From positions 315,001 to 379,000 of the forward strand of contig QRFJ01001016.1 of assembly GCA_006176705.1 (NCBI GenBank): a stretch of 64,000 nt of DNA, read 5' to 3'. A model generated the notes under the pieces. The model did not search any database. It was not told the DNA's origin and saw only the letters and a list, made by a program, of their open reading frames with translations. Positions within the stretch are counted from its first letter, which is position 1; the number at the start of each line of letters is the position of its first letter. The DNA comes from Cocos nucifera (taxonomy: Eukaryota > Streptophyta > Magnoliopsida > Arecales > Arecaceae). A program made the position numbers and the translations under genes. Positions 60,138 to 64,000 of the stretch are shown in pieces.

Positions 60138-60896
60138 TATTGGTGCAAAATCTGATTGTTGCTGGAGAAGTGCTGGAGTCAGAGAAGACGAGGTCGCCGT
60201 TGGTGACCTACAAAATAAGTCTTGTCCAGAGCCGAGGGTGATGGTTCTGGTAAGACTCTCCGACGATCAAGTCAGCTCTTTCGATCAATAAAAATGGAGT
60301 GCTCAGTCGAAAAAAGTTATAGAGTCTTGAAAAGAAAAAGAGAGCTTAGAGAAAATATATCTAGAGCATTCTTTTTATAGACGGAGTCTGTAACAAACTG
60401 ATAGCGACAGTTGTAACCATCTAGTAGTGGACCGCTCGAAATCATATGAAGTTTGTTGTGGAGGGTAGTATCTATTATCGTGATATGTCAGTCCATTGAA
60501 ACTTTCTAAACGATTGCCGAAAGTTCGGTCGGATGGGGTTCGGAAGTCCTGCGACTGGAAGAGTCTCTGAAGAAAGTCCGATGGAGATGTCCGAATGTGG
60601 ATCCGCTAGGAAGATCCGAAAGTAGGTCTGTTGAAGGAATCTGCTTGTAGATCCGTGGGAGGAGAGATCTGAAGAAAAATTCATCCGATGGAAGGATCTG
60701 ATTGAAGGCAAAGTTCGAAAGGAGTCCGACTGCTGGAGAGGTCCGGAAGGAGTTCGGCCGGTGGATTGGTCCGAAAAGAGTTCGGTTGATGGAGAGGTCC
60801 GAAAGAAGTTCGCGATTGAAGCTCTCCTGGGATTATGAGTTACACTTGGCTGAGCACCAGACCAAAATTCGATGAAAGCGAGGTTTGCCCCCAATA
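60138..60896 (-). repeat. 5' LTR of the Tat element
   Basis: Promoter LTR for the minus-strand genes. TATA complement 'ctttttata' at 60371-60379. It is followed by target duplication AGTAC at 60897-60901. Confidence 0.88.
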
Positions 60897-60901
60897 AGTA
60901 C

Positions 60902-61333
60902 AATATCTACATCTAGTAGCTTAACAAATTTATATTTATGTCTAGTTAGATTAACAATATTAGTAAAATAATTTACCTCATATAAAAAATCAAAATTATT
61001 TTTACGTTAGGAGAAAAATATACATATTTTCTTATTTTTTAGATGGCTATTGTGCCATTTGAGATCATTTTGATAAAATTTTTGAATTTTTTTATATGAT
61101 ATTTAGATCACATTTAAAATTAACAGTTTGATCAACATTTTATTAAGTTATGAATTAAAATATTAGATAAAACTAAATCTTGGAGAGATAAGCATTGATT
61201 TTTCAAACTATTAGAAGTAAATTTAATCTATCCTAATCTCAGAGAATTTTTTGTAATTTATTCAAAGATTTATCCATTTACTAGTTTTTTTTTTGGATAC
61301 TCCTTTGCTTATGTTTGTTGTTCACGATGGCAG
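60902..61333 (+). other. GDSL intron 2, 3' part
   Basis: AT-rich intron sequence from the Tat target site to the acceptor 'gatggcag' at 61326-61333. No exon is seen. Confidence 0.65.
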
Positions 61334-61476
61334 ACTGCAGGGCATGTTAAGCAGCTCGCTTTTCCTCATGGGAGAAATGGGAGGCAACGACTACAATCTT
61401 CCAAGGAAGAACCGCGGATGAGGTACGGACCTTTGTTCCCAGCATCATCATCTCTGCCATCAGCTCAGCTATCAAC
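61334..61476 (+). CDS. GDSL copy 2, exon 3 (damaged)
   Basis: Enters in phase 1 from exon 2, giving Asp-Cys-Arg and then a stop (TAA at 61348-61350) because one base is missing before the Leu-Ser region. In the frame starting at about 61346 it reads 'SSSLFLMGEMGGNDYN', block III with the oxyanion Asn at 61386-61388. About 8 bases are then lost. The next frame resumes at 'FQGRTADEVRTFVPSI' and runs to the donor at 61477. Confidence 0.82.
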
Positions 61477-61572
61477 GTGAGCCCGTTTATCTCAATTTTT
61501 TATTTATTCCACTAATCAATTGTTCTAGGCAATTGTGCCACCTAAGTTTTCTTGATCTCTCAATTTTGTTAG

Positions 61573-61855
61573 GCTTTGATCCAACTTGGGGCAAAGACAT
61601 TGGTTGTACCTGGTAATTTCCCTATCGGATGCGTCGCCCGGTATCTCCAAACTTTCCAAAGCCACAAGAAAGAAGACCATGACTCGCAAACGGGTTATAT
61701 CAAGTGGCTGAATGAGTTCGCAGAGTACCACAATCGACTACTTGTTGATGAGCTGGATCACCTTCGGCAACTTCACCCCCCATGTCACCATCATCTATGC
61801 TATGCTGACTATTACAATGCCTTCCTCAACATCTTCCATTCCCCAGTACAGTTTG
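61573..61855 (+). CDS. GDSL copy 2, exon 4
   Basis: Phase 0 from exon 3, starting 'ALIQLGAKTLVVPGNFPIGC', a conserved family segment, then 'YIKWLNEFAEYHNRLL' and 'YADYYNAFLNIFHSPVQFG'. An extra C in the run at 61776-61781 and a 5-base duplication TATGC (61796-61805) change the frame of the residues between. They add up to six bases, so the exon stays open but 'LHPHVTII' (expected, from family memory) reads as 'LHPPCHHHL'. Donor 'g|gtgagc' at 61856. Confidence 0.85.
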
Positions 61856-63940
61856 GTGAGCTTTCTTTTGCACCTCCTAAATTTTCTCAATCACGTTCTT
61901 TTCCTTCTCATTCGGTCGATGAAATATTCTCTATTTTTAAATATTTTTTATTAGCTTAATTTCCAAAAGGCAAGTACCGAACATGGTTCGAATAAAATTA
62001 GGTCAAAGAACATTCTTTGTATGTAAATGTTCTTTAATTTAGTTAATAAAATCAGAGTTGTCTCACATCTTAAAAATATGTTAAGTTCTATAGACAACTT
62101 GACCGCACTTTATGGTGCATTCGTTTGGGCTGCCTTTAGAAGGTTACGAACGAGTTGAGCGTCGGTTTCAGAAAATGGACCGATGGTCATTAGATAAGGC
62201 AAATGGACCGACTGGACCTGTTGATCTAAGAGAAACTCTCATATCTTTCTTCGCAAGAGCTCTTTCCCGATGGTAGTTGTCAAGAGGACTTTGGCGCTCC
62301 TTTTAGACCAGTTAATCTTTTGCTTTGATAAAGAGTTTTTTTGATCTTTTTTAGGCTTCAAACTTTACTAAAGAGGAATTATTCGCAGGCTCTCACTGAT
62401 GGCTAACTTCATCATTGTCACCATTACGCTTTTTATGATGTTGGAACCTCTCGAGATAATCATCCCAATCCATCTCATTTGGATTATTTTGGCCTTCTTG
62501 GACTGACTTCATTTTGGAGACAATGATGAAGAATTTATAGCTGAATCCTCGTGGGAGCATTATTTCTGCATTTTGATTATTTTAGATTTCTTTTTTTTGA
62601 GTCATCATTTCCTCTTTATTAAAAAAGATTGTAGCTTCTCGATTTTTCCTTAAATTCTACTCCTCTCTGGTTTTAGATTAATTTATTTGCTTTTCCACTA
62701 TCTTAAAGATGCTAATTCCCGTTGAGAGCAATCTTATGTACCTCTTCAGTCCTCTTGTGCTTTTAAAGAAGTTCTATTTGTATCTGTTCTGTTATTCCCT
62801 GCCTTGTAAATACTCTTATTCCGGAATAAAGTAGGAGACCAAGGAGGAATAACTTAGTCTCCTTTTGATGATAAAAAACGAGGCACCATGGGATTTCAGT
62901 GTCTAAAAAGGTCGTCATGTTGTTAAAGCATGATTAACTGCCTCACAGCCATGTGGTAAGCTGCCTTCAACACCATATCGGTCCAATTGAGCTACCTTTA
63001 ACTAGTCGAGACCTTGGTGGCTACCAACAACCACAGCTACGTTCTCGGCTGCCTGGCTGCTCATCCAAACTTGCATCACATGATCATGATGGCTTTATTA
63101 GACTAAACAATCATGATAGAAATGAAGTAGCCTTGTTTGTTGAATGCTTTCCTTCAATACATGTGAACATGAGATAATGTCCAGATTCATATAAGAGCAT
63201 GTTTGGTTAGGAGGAGTTAGACTCTCAAATAGGAATAGAGATGAGCAACTTTCATTCCAATTATCTAGTTAAGGGAGTCTGGTTTCAAAAAAAAAAAAAA
63301 AAAAAAGCCCAGTCCCCCAAAATCCATTACTTACTCTCATCCAATATTCAAATCTTATTTAGATTTCAATTTTAATTTCAGCCACCAACCAATTATATTG
63401 TGGTACATGACTTTCATTCCAATCTATATATTTTGATTTTAATTCACATTTTGGTCATAAGCTAAATACACGCTAAATTTAGATATTTTGATTCCAACTG
63501 GTTGGCAACTTGTCTTCCTTTTTTTCAGAGCATGTGACCTACAACACCGACCAATTTTAGAGATTTGATTCCACATGTAGTTAGTAGTTACCTAAGGTCC
63601 CTTGGTTAGCCTGGCTTAGTGATAATTTATTATATACTAAATTTGAAAATTAATTACTTGTTCTTTTTTTCCTTGAAGGAGGTTTATTACACAAAACTGA
63701 ACATATAATCCAATCATAGACGATAATAATATGTAATCTAGAAAAATCATCATGACATTTTCCTTTATTTTTTTTCTTAAGATAATTTCTCCTTTGCGCT
63801 AGAAGCTGAAAGATTTTATTTCTGGTGGCATGGTTGGTTCACCCTAAAGACCCTAGCATCATCTCACATCTAGTTGGTTTTTATTAAAATTCATAAATAA
63901 CTTTTATTGCGTTTTCAATGAATGATGAGCGTGCCCGTAG
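61856..63940 (+). other. GDSL copy 2, intron 4
   Basis: 2.1-kb intron. A frame at 62953-63177 has no family match. The last 280 bases match copy 1's intron end (1656-1937). Acceptor 'cccgtag' at 63934-63940. Confidence 0.75.
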
Positions 63941-64000
63941 GATTTAAAAAGGCACCTCTGGCGGCGTGCTGTGGAGGTGGCGGTCCCCATGATGTCTCTG
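63941..64000 (+). CDS. GDSL copy 2, exon 5 (cut by window end)
   Basis: 'GFKKAPLAACCGGGGPHDVS' versus 'GFKMAPLAACCGGGGPYNAS' in copy 1. Block V with the catalytic Asp/His would follow beyond the window. The exon is in the expected phase 1. Confidence 0.85.

Larger units (their letters stand above)
35565..60896 (-). mobile_element. Ty3 Tat-type element with nested insertions
   Basis: 25.3-kb composite. LTRs of 747 and 759 bp; on the minus strand they start TGTTGGGGG and end CACCAATA (from CAACA). An exact target duplication AGTAC is at 35560-35564 and 60897-60901. Minus-strand order: gag (58.6-60.0 kb), protease, RT, RNase H, a second archaeal-type RNase H, integrase (54.6-55.9 kb), then tandem repeats and antisense ORFs before the 3' LTR. 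The dual RNase H and antisense ORFs are known marks of the Tat lineage. Without the two nested elements it would be about 11.8 kb. All genes contain stops. Confidence 0.9.
33930..64000 (+). pseudogene. GDSL esterase/lipase copy 2, probably a pseudogene
   Basis: Five-exon plant GDSL (SGNH hydrolase) gene of the extracellular esterase type, spread over more than 30 kb. Exons: 33930-34186, 34308-34526, 61334-61476, 61573-61855, 63941 to beyond the window. Phases match at every junction and the order of conserved blocks is normal. Three defects argue that it no longer makes protein. The signal-peptide frame in exon 1 is not the frame of the catalytic block. Exon 3 enters out of frame, meeting a TAA after five codons. 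Exon 3 also lacks about 8 bases after 'GGNDYN'. Sequencing or assembly error is possible for any one of these but unlikely for all. Intron 2 is swollen to 26.8 kb by a Tat retrotransposon. Confidence 0.8.

Noticed and set aside
62953..63177. 74-residue frame in GDSL intron 4
   Set aside because: No similarity to the GDSL family and no suitable splice sites; exon 4 joins exon 5 directly.
1..64000. CRISPR array, operon or prokaryotic defence system
   Set aside because: Introns, LTR elements and LINEs show plant nuclear DNA; none of the repeats has CRISPR-like length and unique spacers.

Overview
The window is nuclear DNA from a plant, with spliced genes, a 5'-truncated LINE with a poly(A) tail, and several layers of LTR retrotransposons. 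The palm-like style of the Ty3 and copia elements and of the GDSL esterase genes suggests a monocot, perhaps a palm. That assignment is my inference from general familiarity, not a search. About 90% of the window is transposon or intergenic DNA. The only host genes I can support are two tandem GDSL esterase/lipase genes on the + strand.

Layout. 1-1937 is the 3' end of the last intron of GDSL copy 1, including a GC-rich degenerate minisatellite at 1-630. The last exon lies at 1938-2194. From 2.2 to 9.3 kb there is intergenic DNA with at least four LINE relics, the best being a + strand LINE 3' end at about 4160-5914. A complete but decayed Ty1/copia element lies at 9371-16777, flanked by the target duplication TGTCC. 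A non-coding LTR element with 2-kb LTRs (18022-33702) is split by a second, minus-strand copia element (20180-30643, target duplication ACAGA). The 3' LTR of that non-coding element ends about 230 bases before the start codon of GDSL copy 2.

GDSL copy 2 runs from 33930 past the end of the window: exon 1 33930-34186, exon 2 34308-34526, exon 3 61334-61476, exon 4 61573-61855, exon 5 from 63941. Intron 2 is 26.8 kb because a Tat-type Ty3 element (35565-60896, target duplication AGTAC, minus strand) sits in it. That element has gag, protease, RT, two RNase H domains and integrase. It also has antisense + strand open reading frames with a probable intron and a possible promoter of their own, and a 115-bp tandem repeat. 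Its second antisense frame is broken by two further elements: an Athila-like gag/protease-only element (39216-46876) and a non-coding element arranged as LTR-internal-LTR-internal-LTR (47355-53210).

The most unusual points are these. The two elements nested in the Tat element both continue past their terminal LTR into a second PBS and more internal sequence, as concatemers would, and show no clean target duplication. The large non-coding element has a duplicated PBS block. GDSL copy 2 carries frameshifts in exons 1 and 3, and in exon 4 two indels that cancel each other. I see no CRISPR array, tRNA or rRNA, and no new cellular system beyond these.
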